A DNA stretch of 64,000 bases from Pseudomonas azotoformans (GTDB taxonomy: Bacteria; Pseudomonadota; Gammaproteobacteria; Pseudomonadales; Pseudomonadaceae): positions 3,782,001-3,846,000 of the forward strand of contig NZ_CP014546.1 of NCBI RefSeq assembly GCF_001579805.1. The letters run 5' to 3'. Under the pieces are notes generated by a model. It was not told the DNA's origin. It saw only the letters and a program-made list of their open reading frames with translations, and did not search any database. Of the stretch, positions 1 through 8,516 are shown in pieces (the stretch's first letter is position 1; every line of letters begins with the position of its first letter). The translations under genes and the position numbers were made by a program.

Positions 1-633
1 GTCCGGGACGATCAGTTTACCGGCGGTCTTGCTCACAATCTCTTCAACGCTGACGCCAGGTGCGCGTTCCTTGAGGACAAAAGCGCCATTTTCGATTTCC
101 AGGTAGGCCAGGTCGGTCAATACACGCTTGATGCAGTTGGCACCGGTCAGCGGCAGGCTGCACTGGCTGAGCAACTTGGATTCACCATCCTTGGAAGCGT
201 GGGTCATGATCACGATGATGTTTTCCGCACCGGCCACCAGGTCCATGGCGCCGCCCATGCCTTTGACTAGCTTGCCGGGGATCATCCACGAAGCGATGTT
301 GCCATTTACGTCCACTTCGAACGCACCGAGTACAGTGAGGTCGACGTGGCCGCCTCGGATCATCGCGAAGGATTCGGCCGAGGAAAAGATCGAGGCGCCG
401 ATACGTGCGGTAACGGTCTGTTTGCCGGCGTTGATCATGTCGGCATCAATGGTGTCTTCGGTCGGAAACGGTCCCATGCCCAGCAGGCCGTTTTCCGATT
501 GCAGCATCACTTCCATGCCTTCGGGGATGTAGTTGGCCACCAGGGTCGGAATGCCGATGCCGAGGTTGACGTAGAAGCCGTCCTGCATTTCGCGGGCGAC
601 GCGTTGAGCCATTTGTTCGCGGGTAAGAGCCAT
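1..633 (-). CDS. 3-oxoacid CoA-transferase subunit B (3' end cut by window edge)
   Basis: This is the beta subunit of a class I CoA-transferase, which moves CoA between an acyl-CoA and a 3-oxoacid through a glutamyl-CoA thioester. The visible 211 residues start MALTREQMAQRVA and contain GIGIPTLVANYIPEG and the QSENGLLG segment; the glutamate of SENG is the catalytic residue in this family. Only about ten C-terminal residues should be missing. It starts 35 bp downstream of the stop of the alpha subunit on the same strand, so the two form an operon. The pair could be ScoAB, AtoDA or the dehydrocarnitine CoA-transferase DhcAB of pseudomonads; a divergent LysR neighbour resembles the dhc arrangement, but the substrate cannot be read from the sequence. 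Confidence 0.93.
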   Translation of the reverse strand, partial: MALTREQMAQRVAREMQDGFYVNLGIGIPTLVANYIPEGMEVMLQSENGLLGMGPFPTEDTIDADMINAGKQTVTARIGASIFSSAESFAMIRGGHVDLTVLGAFEVDVNGNIASWMIPGKLVKGMGGAMDLVAGAENIIVIMTHASKDGESKLLSQCSLPLTGANCIKRVLTDLAYLEIENGAFVLKERAPGVSVEEIVSKTAGKLIVPD

Positions 634-668
634 TTTTATGTGTCCTTATTGTTCGGGCTGGAGGCGGA

Positions 669-1367
669 TTATTTGCGTACGGTGCGCTGTTCGATGCGCT
701 TCTCGAACGTGCCGCAGATGATCCGGTCGACGTAGATGCCAGGGGTGTGGATCTGCGCCGGGTCCAGCTCGCCCGGTTCGACGATTTCTTCGACTTCGAC
801 CACGGTGATCTTGCCGGCGGTGGCGGCCAACGGGTTGAAGTTCTGGGCGGTGTGGCGATAAATGACGTTGCCGAAGTGGTCGGCTTTCCAGCCTTTGACG
901 ATGGCGAAGTCGCCGGTGATGGATTCTTCCATCAGGTACGGACGACCGTTGAACTCGCGGGTTTCCTTGCCTTCGGCCACCGGGGTGCCGACGCCGGTCG
1001 CGGTGAAGAAGGCCGGGATGCCGGCGCCGCCAGCGCGCATTTTCTCGGCCAGGGTGCCTTGGGGCGTCAGCACCACCTCGATTTCGCCGCTGAGCAATTG
1101 CTTCTCGAACAGGGCGTTTTCACCGACGTAGGAAGCGATCACCTTGCTGATCTGTTTTTCTTCCAGCAACACGCCCAGGCCGAAACCGTCGACGCCACAG
1201 TTGTTGGAAACCACAGTCAGGTCGCGGGTGCCTTTGCGCTTGATCTCGGCGATGAGGTTTTCCGGAATGCCGCACAGGCCAAAACCGCCGGAGAGTACGG
1301 TCATACCGTCTTCCAGGCCTGCCAGTGCTTCCTCGTAGGACGCCACGCGTTTATCGAAACCTGCCAT
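669..1367 (-). CDS. 3-oxoacid CoA-transferase subunit A
   Basis: Alpha subunit (232 aa) of the same heterodimeric CoA-transferase. It begins [21 protein letters not shown] and carries the family hallmark [13 protein letters not shown] near residues 25-37, then [11 protein letters not shown] and a second-half [13 protein letters not shown] motif. An ATG at 1367 was chosen because an AGAGGTG ribosome site sits just upstream; the open frame continues to 1502 but would run over the LysR start and has no family similarity there. Transcribed away from the LysR gene at 1501, with a 133-bp shared control region. Confidence 0.94.
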   Translation of the reverse strand: MAGFDKRVASYEEALAGLEDGMTVLSGGFGLCGIPENLIAEIKRKGTRDLTVVSNNCGVDGFGLGVLLEEKQISKVIASYVGENALFEKQLLSGEIEVVLTPQGTLAEKMRAGGAGIPAFFTATGVGTPVAEGKETREFNGRPYLMEESITGDFAIVKGWKADHFGNVIYRHTAQNFNPLAATAGKITVVEVEEIVEPGELDPAQIHTPGIYVDRIICGTFEKRIEQRTVRK

Positions 1368-1421
1368 ATGCACCTCTTTTATTGTTTGTGGGCCAGCCAA
1401 TGAACCGAGTGTTGCTCCGGC

Positions 1422-1461
1422 TGATTGATTTGTTAAGTTGTTTTTTAGGGTTGATTGATTT
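1422..1461. promoter_or_regulatory. direct repeat in the divergent CoA-transferase/LysR control region
   Basis: TGATTGATTT occurs at 1422-1431 and again at 1452-1461, start to start 30 bp, about three helical turns. It lies just upstream of the LysR start at 1501 and between two divergent genes. LysR proteins usually bind two sites on one face of the helix, so this is a plausible operator pair; binding is inferred only. Confidence 0.35.
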
Positions 1462-1500
1462 AAAAAACAGCATAGTCGCCCGACCGTTTGGAGTAGCGTC

Positions 1501-2406
1501 ATGACCGTTAAACAGATGCGCGCGTTTCTCGCCGTGGCCCAGAGCCTGAGTTTTGCCGCCGCCTGCGAGCGCCTGCACCTCTCTCAATCGGCGCTGAGCC
1601 TGACCATCAAGGGGCTGGAAGAAGGCCTGGGCGGGCGCCTGTTCAGCCGTAATACCCGCAACGTTGCCCTGACGCCCGAAGGCGAGTCCTTGCTGCCCCT
1701 GGCGCGCCGGCTGATTGCCGACTGGGACAATGCCGAAGACGAACTGCGCCAGCGTTTCACCTTGCAGCGCGGGCGAGTCACTGTGGCGGCGATGCCGTCT
1801 TTTGCGGGCAACCTACTGCCACCGATCCTGAAGATATTCCGCGCGCGTTACCCGCAGGTGAATGTGACAGTGCATGACTTGATCAATGAGCAGGTGCTGG
1901 AGATGGTGCGCGACCGGCAGGTGGAGTTGGGCGTAGCGTTTGAGCCTGCCGAGGGTTCATCACTGGCGTTTACGCCGTTATACCTCGACCGCTTCATCGC
2001 CGTGGTACCAGGCGATTCGCCGTTGGCAAACAGTGCCGAGATCGATTGGAAAACCTTGCTGGAACAACCGTTCATCACCTTGCAGCGGCCGTCTACGGTA
2101 CGGGTGATGTTGGAAGAGCACTTGGGCGCGCTACAGATGAAGCTGCCGGTAGCCCTGGAAAGCCATCAGTTGGCGACAGTGGGCAAGATGGTGGCGAGTG
2201 GCTTGGGCGTCAGCGCGGTACCGGCGTTGTGCGCACGGCAGATGGAAGAGGCGGGCGCGCACTGCATCACCTTGACCGATCCGGTGATAGAACGGCCGAT
2301 TGGTGTGCTGACCAAGCCAGGGCATGAACTCTCGGCAGCGGCGCAGGTGTTGTTTGATATTTTCCGCGATGAAGCGACAAAGGGGCGGTTTCCGGCATTG
2401 TTGTAA
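1501..2406 (+). CDS. LysR family transcriptional regulator
   Basis: A 301-residue LysR-type regulator. The N-terminal winged helix-turn-helix is complete ([18 protein letters not shown], then [19 protein letters not shown] at about 21-40 and [15 protein letters not shown]). The C-terminal effector domain runs from about residue 90 to the end. It is divergent from the CoA-transferase pair and probably controls it, like DhcR-type regulators next to dhcAB; the inducer is unknown. A strong hairpin follows the stop codon. Confidence 0.93.
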   Translation: MTVKQMRAFLAVAQSLSFAAACERLHLSQSALSLTIKGLEEGLGGRLFSRNTRNVALTPEGESLLPLARRLIADWDNAEDELRQRFTLQRGRVTVAAMPSFAGNLLPPILKIFRARYPQVNVTVHDLINEQVLEMVRDRQVELGVAFEPAEGSSLAFTPLYLDRFIAVVPGDSPLANSAEIDWKTLLEQPFITLQRPSTVRVMLEEHLGALQMKLPVALESHQLATVGKMVASGLGVSAVPALCARQMEEAGAHCITLTDPVIERPIGVLTKPGHELSAAAQVLFDIFRDEATKGRFPALL

Positions 2407-2420
2407 CTCAGGCATTAAAA

Positions 2421-2446
2421 AGCCCGCTTGAATGAACAAGCGGGCT
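2421..2446. terminator. bidirectional intrinsic terminator
   Basis: AGCCCGCTTG and CAAGCGGGCT form a perfect 10-bp stem with a 6-nt loop. Read on the minus strand it is followed by five T, so it best serves the small gene at 2468-2797, but it also lies directly after the LysR stop on the plus strand. Confidence 0.85.
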
Positions 2447-2467
2447 TAAATGTTTAATGCGGTGTTA

Positions 2468-2797
2468 TCAGCAGTATCTATCAATCACTTTAACGTGCGA
2501 TTGGCCTTTGAGGTTCTGCCATTCGGTATTAAGTGTGTGGAATACCTGCTCGATAAAGTTGCGATCGGCGGCGGCTTTCTTGCCGACATAACCCTGGCCC
2601 CGACGGTAAACCCTCAGGCGTGCCGCCAGCTCACGGTGATTGCGGTCGAACTCAGCCTCTTCGGTATTGGGCTCCAGGCAGTCAAGTTGCACTTCGCCCG
2701 ATTTGCCAATCCACAGGATATGGTCGTCGAGTGTGTCTTTCTGCGCTGCGAACATCTCAGCCAATTCATCGATAGTTGGTTGGTTGTTCAGATTCAT
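2468..2797 (-). CDS. conserved small protein of unknown function
   Basis: A 109-residue, soluble, charged protein with no signal peptide or membrane segment. It begins MNLNNQPTIDELAEMFAAQKD and is rich in acidic residues in its first half; the second half has basic stretches (ARLRVYRRGQGYVGKKAAAD). No family was recognised. Its coding is supported by a clean terminator just beyond the stop and by an upstream AAGGGG-type ribosome site. It stands alone between convergent and divergent neighbours, so context says nothing about its role. Confidence 0.7.
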   Translation of the reverse strand: MNLNNQPTIDELAEMFAAQKDTLDDHILWIGKSGEVQLDCLEPNTEEAEFDRNHRELAARLRVYRRGQGYVGKKAAADRNFIEQVFHTLNTEWQNLKGQSHVKVIDRYC

Positions 2798-3268
2798 GTG
2801 TAAGCCCCTTGACCAGTTGGCGATCTATCAGTTGGTTCGTTAAAACATCTTTAGTTGTCTCCGGTTGCGAAAACCGGGCGTCAGCGACTGTCTGCCGAAT
2901 ACGGGCAGGGTCTTGAACCTGATGCATGTAGTCTTGCTGATGAACTGCTACGCAATGCTTTCATAACGAAGACAAGCCGCATTTGAGCGCCTTGTACCGA
3001 GCCCTTCGGGCCGGTCAGCTTCATCAATCCGCCTTGTGGGCAGTGCACATCCGGAAAAAACAGCTCGGCGGTCAGACGAGCTTGTTCAAAACGCTTGTTG
3101 CCAACGCTCCCGATCCGGGAGACGTCTCGATAATGCAAGGACAAAAAGGTTACGTCAACGGTTATGTAGTGATTATTTTTGATCACTACATAAATCGCCG
3201 TGGGGACGGGAGAATGCGGGAAAACGTGACTTGGGCGTCATTTTCTGGAGGTGCAGGTCAGGCAGATA
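2798..3268. other. 470-bp intergenic region without a clear gene
   Basis: No convincing gene is visible. A 101-residue open frame on the minus strand (2881-3186, GTG start) has partly Pseudomonas-like codon use in its middle, with segments such as LTGPKGSVQGAQMRL, but an atypical Ser-rich end and no ribosome site; it may be a decayed gene. Its proposed start falls inside the palindrome at 3162-3193. Confidence 0.4.
3162..3193. promoter_or_regulatory. perfect 12-bp inverted repeat
   Basis: TTATGTAGTGAT and ATCACTACATAA are exact reverse complements separated by 8 nt. The AT-rich arms and the lack of a T-tract fit a regulator-binding site better than a terminator. It lies about 75 bp beyond the stop codon of the SIR2 gene, inside the intergenic region. 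The regulator is unknown. Confidence 0.5.
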
Positions 3269-4114
3269 TCAGGCCAATCGCTCTGTCAGCAAGGGCAACA
3301 ATCGCTCACACTCGGCTTCGATCTTCACCTGTAACAGCTCATCCCCTCGGGTCTTGCCCAAGTTGATTGCAATGACGGGTTTGCCCTGTTCGACCATGGC
3401 CTTGCACAGGCGAAACGCCGAATAGGCCATCAGCGACGACCCCACCACCAGCAACCCCTCGGCATGCTCTACCGCAGCCATCGCCCTGGCCGCTGTTGCC
3501 GGCGCTACGTTCTCGCCAAAAAACACGACATCCGGTTTCAAGCGCTCGCCATTGCAGTGGGGGCAGCGCGGGACCTGGAAGTGTTGTTCAAAGACGGGAT
3601 CAAGCAGGGTGTCGCCATCGGGCGCCTGCACCGCGTGGACTTGCGACAGATAGGGGTTGTCGATTTCCATCTGCCGCTGGATCGCGTCACGTTGACTGCG
3701 CAACTGGCAATCCAGGCACAGCACTCGATGTAGGCTGCCGTGCAGTTCAATGACGTCGTGGCTGCCGGCTTGATCGTGCAGGGTATCGACGTTCTGGGTG
3801 ATCAACCCGCTGATGCGCTCGCGTTGTTGCAGTGTCGCCAGCGCCTGGTGCGCCTTGTTCGGTTGCGCAATGCGGACCCTCGGCCACCCCAGCATCGCTC
3901 GCGCCCAGTAACGGCGCCGCGCCTGCGGGGTGGCGAGGAATTCCTGGTACATCATTGGCGCTTTGCCCCGCCGCACGCCTTCGCTGTCGCGGTAATCGGG
4001 AATGCCCGACGACGTGCTGATCCCGGCGCCGGTCAACACCAGAAAGCGCCGCTCGGCCATGGCCCGGTACAGGGTGTCTAGGTGGTCCTCTTGATGTTCC
4101 AGCGTGTCGAGCAT
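3269..4114 (-). CDS. SIR2 family NAD-dependent protein deacylase
   Basis: A 281-residue sirtuin that uses NAD+ to remove acyl groups from lysines and releases nicotinamide and O-acyl-ADP-ribose. Visible motifs are GAGIS (29-33) for NAD binding, the TQNVD motif (106-110), the catalytic histidine H125 in ELHG, and four zinc cysteines C133, C136, C184 and C187. The spacing between the zinc pairs (about 48 residues) and overall length fit the class II / SIRT4-like group rather than short CobB. The next gene upstream (CBS protein) ends 8 bp from its start, so the two are probably co-transcribed. Confidence 0.93.
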   Translation of the reverse strand: MLDTLEHQEDHLDTLYRAMAERRFLVLTGAGISTSSGIPDYRDSEGVRRGKAPMMYQEFLATPQARRRYWARAMLGWPRVRIAQPNKAHQALATLQQRERISGLITQNVDTLHDQAGSHDVIELHGSLHRVLCLDCQLRSQRDAIQRQMEIDNPYLSQVHAVQAPDGDTLLDPVFEQHFQVPRCPHCNGERLKPDVVFFGENVAPATAARAMAAVEHAEGLLVVGSSLMAYSAFRLCKAMVEQGKPVIAINLGKTRGDELLQVKIEAECERLLPLLTERLA

Positions 4115-4122
4115 GGGTTCCC

Positions 4123-4563
4123 CTATTCGCCGCGGATGTACTGCTCCAGCTGTTTGATCAGGTCAGCCTGGTCGGCAATGGCTTCTTTCACCAAGTCACC
4201 GATTGAGAGCAGGCCCAGCAGTTTGCCGTCTTCGACCACCGGCAGGTGGCGCAGGTGACTGTCGGTCATGATGTTCATGCACTCATCGACCTTTTTATGG
4301 GTGTCGACGGTGATCACCGGAGAACTCATCACCTCATGCACCTTTGTGGTGACCGACGAAAGCCCCTTGAGCATGATTTTGCGGGCGTAGTCACGTTCGC
4401 TGATGATACCTACCACCACGCCATCCTGGACGACCGGCAAGGCCCCGACGTTTTTCTCCGACATCCGGACCAGTGCTTCAAACACGGTGTGGTCGTGTTT
4501 GATGACATGGACTTCCTGGTTTTTCTGGTCCTTGGCTTTGAGCACTTGTGCAACGGTTTTCAT
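4123..4563 (-). CDS. CBS-domain protein
   Basis: A 146-residue protein made almost entirely of a tandem CBS (Bateman) module: one repeat at about 10-65 (GALPVVQDGVVVGIISERDY) and the second at about 75-130 (HLPVVEDGKLLGLLSIGDLV). Such stand-alone pairs bind adenosyl nucleotides and act as energy sensors. The ATG at 4563 is preferred over an in-frame GTG three codons upstream because GGAG lies 8 nt before it. It is upstream of and probably co-transcribed with the sirtuin gene, so both products read the NAD/adenylate state; that link is inference. Confidence 0.9.
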   Translation of the reverse strand: MKTVAQVLKAKDQKNQEVHVIKHDHTVFEALVRMSEKNVGALPVVQDGVVVGIISERDYARKIMLKGLSSVTTKVHEVMSSPVITVDTHKKVDECMNIMTDSHLRHLPVVEDGKLLGLLSIGDLVKEAIADQADLIKQLEQYIRGE

Positions 4564-4692
4564 GGCGGCCACTCCGGTTTTTGTTAGTTAGTCAGGCTCC
4601 CCTTACAGAATCCTAGACGGCCCGCGCGGGAGCAAGGTCCAAAGCGGCGCTAAACCCGTCGAAAAACGTCATTCGCCGGATTTTTTTGGGAT

Positions 4693-6642
4693 TTACCCGG
4701 CATTTGTCGGCTTTTTCGCCCGCTTGGGGGCGGCTGTGGTTTTGCGTGGCGCGCTCTTGCGCTTCTTTTTCCATGGCGCGGCGCCGCGTCCTGCCGGGCT
4801 GGCGGGGCCGCTGATGGTCATGCGCAGGCCATTGCAACGCGCCACCTGCTTGCTCATCCAGGCCGCTTGTTTGGCGACGAATTCTTCCAGGCTCATTTCG
4901 CCGCTTTGCACCATGTCCAGCGCCTGCTCCCAGATCGCCGTGGTGCCAGGGTCCGCGATGGCGCGGGGCACGGCGTCGATCAGGCTGAACGCTGCCGGGG
5001 TGGCCGACAGCGCCTTGCCGTTCTTCACCAGGTAGCCACGGTCCAGCAGGCCCTGGATGATGCCGGCACGGGTGGCTTCGGTGCCGATGCCAGTGGTGTC
5101 CTTGAGCTTTTGCTTGAGCAGCGGGTCTTCCACAAGCTTGGCGACGTTTTTCATTGCTTTGATCAGGTCGCCTTCGGTAAAGGGCTTGGGCGGTTGGGTC
5201 CACAGGTCCTTGAGGTTGACCTTGGCCACGGCATAATCCTGGCCCTGCACCAATGCCGGCAACGCTTGCGGAGCCGGCGCTTCGCGGCCTTTTGCTGGCG
5301 CGAGGGCTTCGGGCAGGGCACGTTTCCAGCCCGGTTCGATGACCACTTTGCCCACTGCGCGCAACGCTTGGCCTGCGCACTCGAAGTCCGCCTGGGTGCG
5401 ATCGTATTCGTGGTTGGGCAGGAACTGCGCCAGGTAGCGCGCACGAATCAACGTGTACACCGCACGGTGCTTGCCGGTGAGTTGCCCTACATCTTTGCCG
5501 GCGCCGGTCGGGATGATGCCGTGGTGGGCGCTGACCTTGGCGTCATTCCACGCCCGCGAGCGACGCTGCGGGTCGATATACGGCATCAGTTCATTCACCG
5601 CCGTATCAGCACGCCCCAACGCAGCAAGAATCTTCGGTGCGTCGCTGTGTTGGCTCATCGGCAGGTAGCCGCAATCGCTGCGCGGGTAGGTGATGACTTT
5701 GTGGGTTTCATACAGCGACTGGGCGATATCCAGGGTTTCCTGGGCGCCGAGGCCGAGCTTCTTGGAGCAGATTTCCTGCAGGGTGCCGAGGTCAAAGGGC
5801 AGGGGCGCCACTTCGCGCATGCGTTCGGTACGCAGCTTGACCAGCCGCGCGGTGGCGGCGTTGCGCATGGCGTCGGCGGCGTCTCGCGCCAGTTGCGGGT
5901 TGAGGCAGCGGCCCTGGTCATCACAGGCATCCTCGGCCGCGCGCCACTGGGCGGTGAAGGTCATGGCGTTGTGGCGCAGGTCGACATCGATGGCCCAGTA
6001 CGCCACCGGTACAAAATCGGCAATGCTGCGGTCGCGGTCCACCACCAGGCGCAAGGTCGGCGTTTGCACCCGACCCACAGGCAATACGCCCTGATAACCG
6101 GATTGGCGCCCCAGCAAGGTAAACAGGCGACTCATGTTCATGCCGATCAGCCAGTCGGCGCGGGAACGGCCCAAGGCCGAGTGATACAGGCTGAAGGTCT
6201 CGGCGCCTGGCTTGAGGGCGGCCAGGGCCTTGCGGATGGAGGCGTCGTCCAGCGCCGACAGCCACAGCCGTTGGATCGGCCCACGATAGCGGCAATGCTC
6301 CACCAGCTCACGCGCGATCATCTCGCCTTCGCGGTCGGCGTCGGTGGCGATCACCAGTTCCTGGGCTTCCCCCAGCAAACGCTTGACCGCCTTGAATTGG
6401 CTGGCGGTCTTGGGCTTGACGCGCATCTTCCATTTTTCCGGGACGATGGGCAGGTCGGCCAGCACCCAGCGCTTGTACTTCTCGTCGTAGGCGTCAGGCG
6501 GGGCGGTTTCCAGCAGGTGGCCGATGCACCAGGTGACCGTGACGCCATTGCCCAGCCAGCAGCCATCGCCCCGGCGACTGGCACCGAGTACAGCCGCAAT
6601 ATCCTTGGCCTGGGAAGGTTTTTCACAGAGGTACAGCCGCAT
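4693..6642 (-). CDS. topB: DNA topoisomerase III
   Basis: A 649-residue type IA topoisomerase that cuts and passes single strands and resolves linked replication and recombination intermediates. The Toprim domain has E7 (LCEKPSQ) and DADREGE at 101-107; the active-site tyrosine is Y319 in ITYPRSDC. The C-terminus ends in a Lys/Arg-rich tail (KKKRKSAPRK and beyond) instead of zinc fingers, typical of TopB. Length matches the family. It stands alone, between the CBS gene and a tandem heptamer repeat located just upstream. Confidence 0.96.
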   Translation of the reverse strand: MRLYLCEKPSQAKDIAAVLGASRRGDGCWLGNGVTVTWCIGHLLETAPPDAYDEKYKRWVLADLPIVPEKWKMRVKPKTASQFKAVKRLLGEAQELVIATDADREGEMIARELVEHCRYRGPIQRLWLSALDDASIRKALAALKPGAETFSLYHSALGRSRADWLIGMNMSRLFTLLGRQSGYQGVLPVGRVQTPTLRLVVDRDRSIADFVPVAYWAIDVDLRHNAMTFTAQWRAAEDACDDQGRCLNPQLARDAADAMRNAATARLVKLRTERMREVAPLPFDLGTLQEICSKKLGLGAQETLDIAQSLYETHKVITYPRSDCGYLPMSQHSDAPKILAALGRADTAVNELMPYIDPQRRSRAWNDAKVSAHHGIIPTGAGKDVGQLTGKHRAVYTLIRARYLAQFLPNHEYDRTQADFECAGQALRAVGKVVIEPGWKRALPEALAPAKGREAPAPQALPALVQGQDYAVAKVNLKDLWTQPPKPFTEGDLIKAMKNVAKLVEDPLLKQKLKDTTGIGTEATRAGIIQGLLDRGYLVKNGKALSATPAAFSLIDAVPRAIADPGTTAIWEQALDMVQSGEMSLEEFVAKQAAWMSKQVARCNGLRMTISGPASPAGRGAAPWKKKRKSAPRKTTAAPKRAKKPTNAG

Positions 6643-6739
6643 GCTCAGCCCGTTCGTTACACCGTTGAATGGGCTGAAGCATGGGCAAAAGAAGAGGTTT
6701 GATCAACCTTTATCTGGATGGATGTACAGCTATAAGTTT

Positions 6740-6808
6740 CAAGCTGCAAGCTGCAAGCTGCAAGCTGCAAGTTGCAAGTAAAAGCCGGTTAGCGTTTACT
6801 TGCAGCTA
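6740..6808. repeat. tandem CAAGCTG heptamer with inverted copy
   Basis: Four exact copies of CAAGCTG (6740-6767), one copy with a mismatch (6768-6774) and a partial copy. An inverted segment follows: TGCAAGTAAA at 6773-6782 and TTTACTTGCA at 6795-6804 can form a 10-bp hairpin with a 12-nt loop. It lies between the divergent start of topB and the stop of the MFS gene. Confidence 0.85.
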
Positions 6809-6825
6809 TCCCCCTTAAAGCTGAT

Positions 6826-8451
6826 TCAATTGTTATCAATATCCACATACCGCGTTTCTTTGAGGCAGAACAGCCCCACGATCAGGCTCACCCCTGTCAC
6901 TACCACCGGATACCACAGGCCGTAGAAAATATCGCCGGTGTACACCACCAGGGCGAACGACACGGTCGGCAAGAACCCGCCAAACCAGCCGTTGCCGATG
7001 TGGTAGGGCAGGGACATCGAGGTGTAGCGGATGCGGGTCGGGAACAATTCGACCATCAACGCGGCGAGCGGGCCGTAGCACATCGCGGCGATCAGGATCA
7101 GCGCCACGATCAGCACCACCACCATGGTTTTGTTGACTTGGGCCACATCCGCCGAAGACGGATAACCGGCCAGGGTCACGGCGCCGCGCAGGGCTTTTTC
7201 GTCAAACCCGTCGATCCGCACGTCGCCCACGCTCACCTGCACCGGGCTGCCGGCCGGTGCGGCGGCGCTGCTGTAAGGCAGGCCCTGCTTGACCAGGAAG
7301 GTCTTGACCTTGTCGCACGGGCTGTCGAATTTGGCCTTGCCCACCGGGTCGAACTGGAAGGTACAGGTGGCCGGGTCGGCCAGCACGGTGATTGGGGCCT
7401 GGTTGCTGGCCTGGTCCATCGCCGGGTTGGTGTAGTGCGCCAGGCTCTTGAAGATCGGGAAGTACAGCGCGGTCGCCAGCAGCAGGCCGAGCATCAGCAC
7501 TGGCTTGCGCCCGACCTTGTCCGACAGCCAGCCGAAGAAAATAAAGAACGGCGCGCCGATCACCACGCTGATGATCAACAGCATGTTGGCCAGGGCCGGG
7601 TCCATCTTCAGGAACTGGGTGAGGAAGAACAGCACATAGAACTGCGCCGCGTAGAAGGTCACCGCCTGGCCGCCGTTGATGCTGAACAGGGCGATCAGCA
7701 CGATCTTGAGGTTTTCCCATTTGCCGAATGAATCGCGGATCGGCGACTTGCTGGCCTTGCCTTCCTCTTTCATTTTGAGGAACGCCGGCGACTCATGCAG
7801 GCTCATGCGTATCCAGGTGGAAATACCCAGCAGCACAATGGAGAACAGGAACGGAATACGCCAGCCCCACACTTCGAACTGGTCACCGGTGAAGTAACGG
7901 CAGGCCAACACCACCAGCAGTGACAGCAGCAGGCCGAGGGTCGCAGTGGATTGAATCCAACTGGTGTGGAAGCCACGTTTGCCGGCAGGCGCATGTTCCG
8001 CCACGTAGGTCGCCGCGCCGCCGTATTCACCGCCCAGCGCGAGACCTTGCAGCATGCGCAGCACGATCAGGATGATCGGCGCCGCAATGCCGATGCTCGC
8101 GTAGGTCGGCAACAGCCCGACACAGAAGGTCGCCACGCCCATCAAGATGATGGTGACGAGGAAGGTGTACTTGCGCCCGATCATGTCGCCCAGGCGGCCA
8201 AACACCAGCGCGCCGAACGGCCGCACCACAAAGCCGGCGGCAAAGGCCATCAAGGCAAAGATAAACGCCGTGGTGTCGTTGACCCCGGCAAAGAACTGCT
8301 TGCTGATCACCGCCGCCAGGGCGCCGTAGAGGAAGAAGTCATACCATTCGAACACCGTCCCTAGGGACGAGGCGAAGATGACCTTCTTTGAGTCGTTGCG
8401 GGTAACGGCGCTGTTGACCGCCGAGCCCAGGGGTTGAGCATGTTCTGACAT
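6826..8451 (-). CDS. MFS transporter, metabolite:H+ symporter family
   Basis: A 541-residue major facilitator of the MHS type (relatives include ProP, KgtP and ShiA), a proton-driven importer of small organic acids or zwitterions. The signature FEWYDFFLYG opens the first helix; GRLGDMIGRKYTF is the loop 2-3 motif and a matching SDKVGRKPVL motif is in the second half. It is longer than the usual 430-450 residues because of a soluble insertion of about 90 residues (roughly 345-435) containing two cysteines, between helices of the second half. SD GAGGG is 7 nt before the ATG. It lies downstream of the GMC oxidoreductase on the same strand and may import that enzyme's substrate. Confidence 0.92.
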   Translation of the reverse strand: MSEHAQPLGSAVNSAVTRNDSKKVIFASSLGTVFEWYDFFLYGALAAVISKQFFAGVNDTTAFIFALMAFAAGFVVRPFGALVFGRLGDMIGRKYTFLVTIILMGVATFCVGLLPTYASIGIAAPIILIVLRMLQGLALGGEYGGAATYVAEHAPAGKRGFHTSWIQSTATLGLLLSLLVVLACRYFTGDQFEVWGWRIPFLFSIVLLGISTWIRMSLHESPAFLKMKEEGKASKSPIRDSFGKWENLKIVLIALFSINGGQAVTFYAAQFYVLFFLTQFLKMDPALANMLLIISVVIGAPFFIFFGWLSDKVGRKPVLMLGLLLATALYFPIFKSLAHYTNPAMDQASNQAPITVLADPATCTFQFDPVGKAKFDSPCDKVKTFLVKQGLPYSSAAAPAGSPVQVSVGDVRIDGFDEKALRGAVTLAGYPSSADVAQVNKTMVVVLIVALILIAAMCYGPLAALMVELFPTRIRYTSMSLPYHIGNGWFGGFLPTVSFALVVYTGDIFYGLWYPVVVTGVSLIVGLFCLKETRYVDIDNN

Positions 8452-8516
8452 CGGGTAGCCCTCACAGTGATTATTTATTGTTGTTCCACTGTCGGCGCCA
8501 GGTCTGGCGCCGCTAT

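Noticed and set aside
4867..6702. 611-residue open frame on the plus strand across topB
   Set aside because: Shadow of topB: opposite frame of a fully motif-supported topoisomerase III, low-complexity Ala/Arg/Gly composition, no ribosome site.
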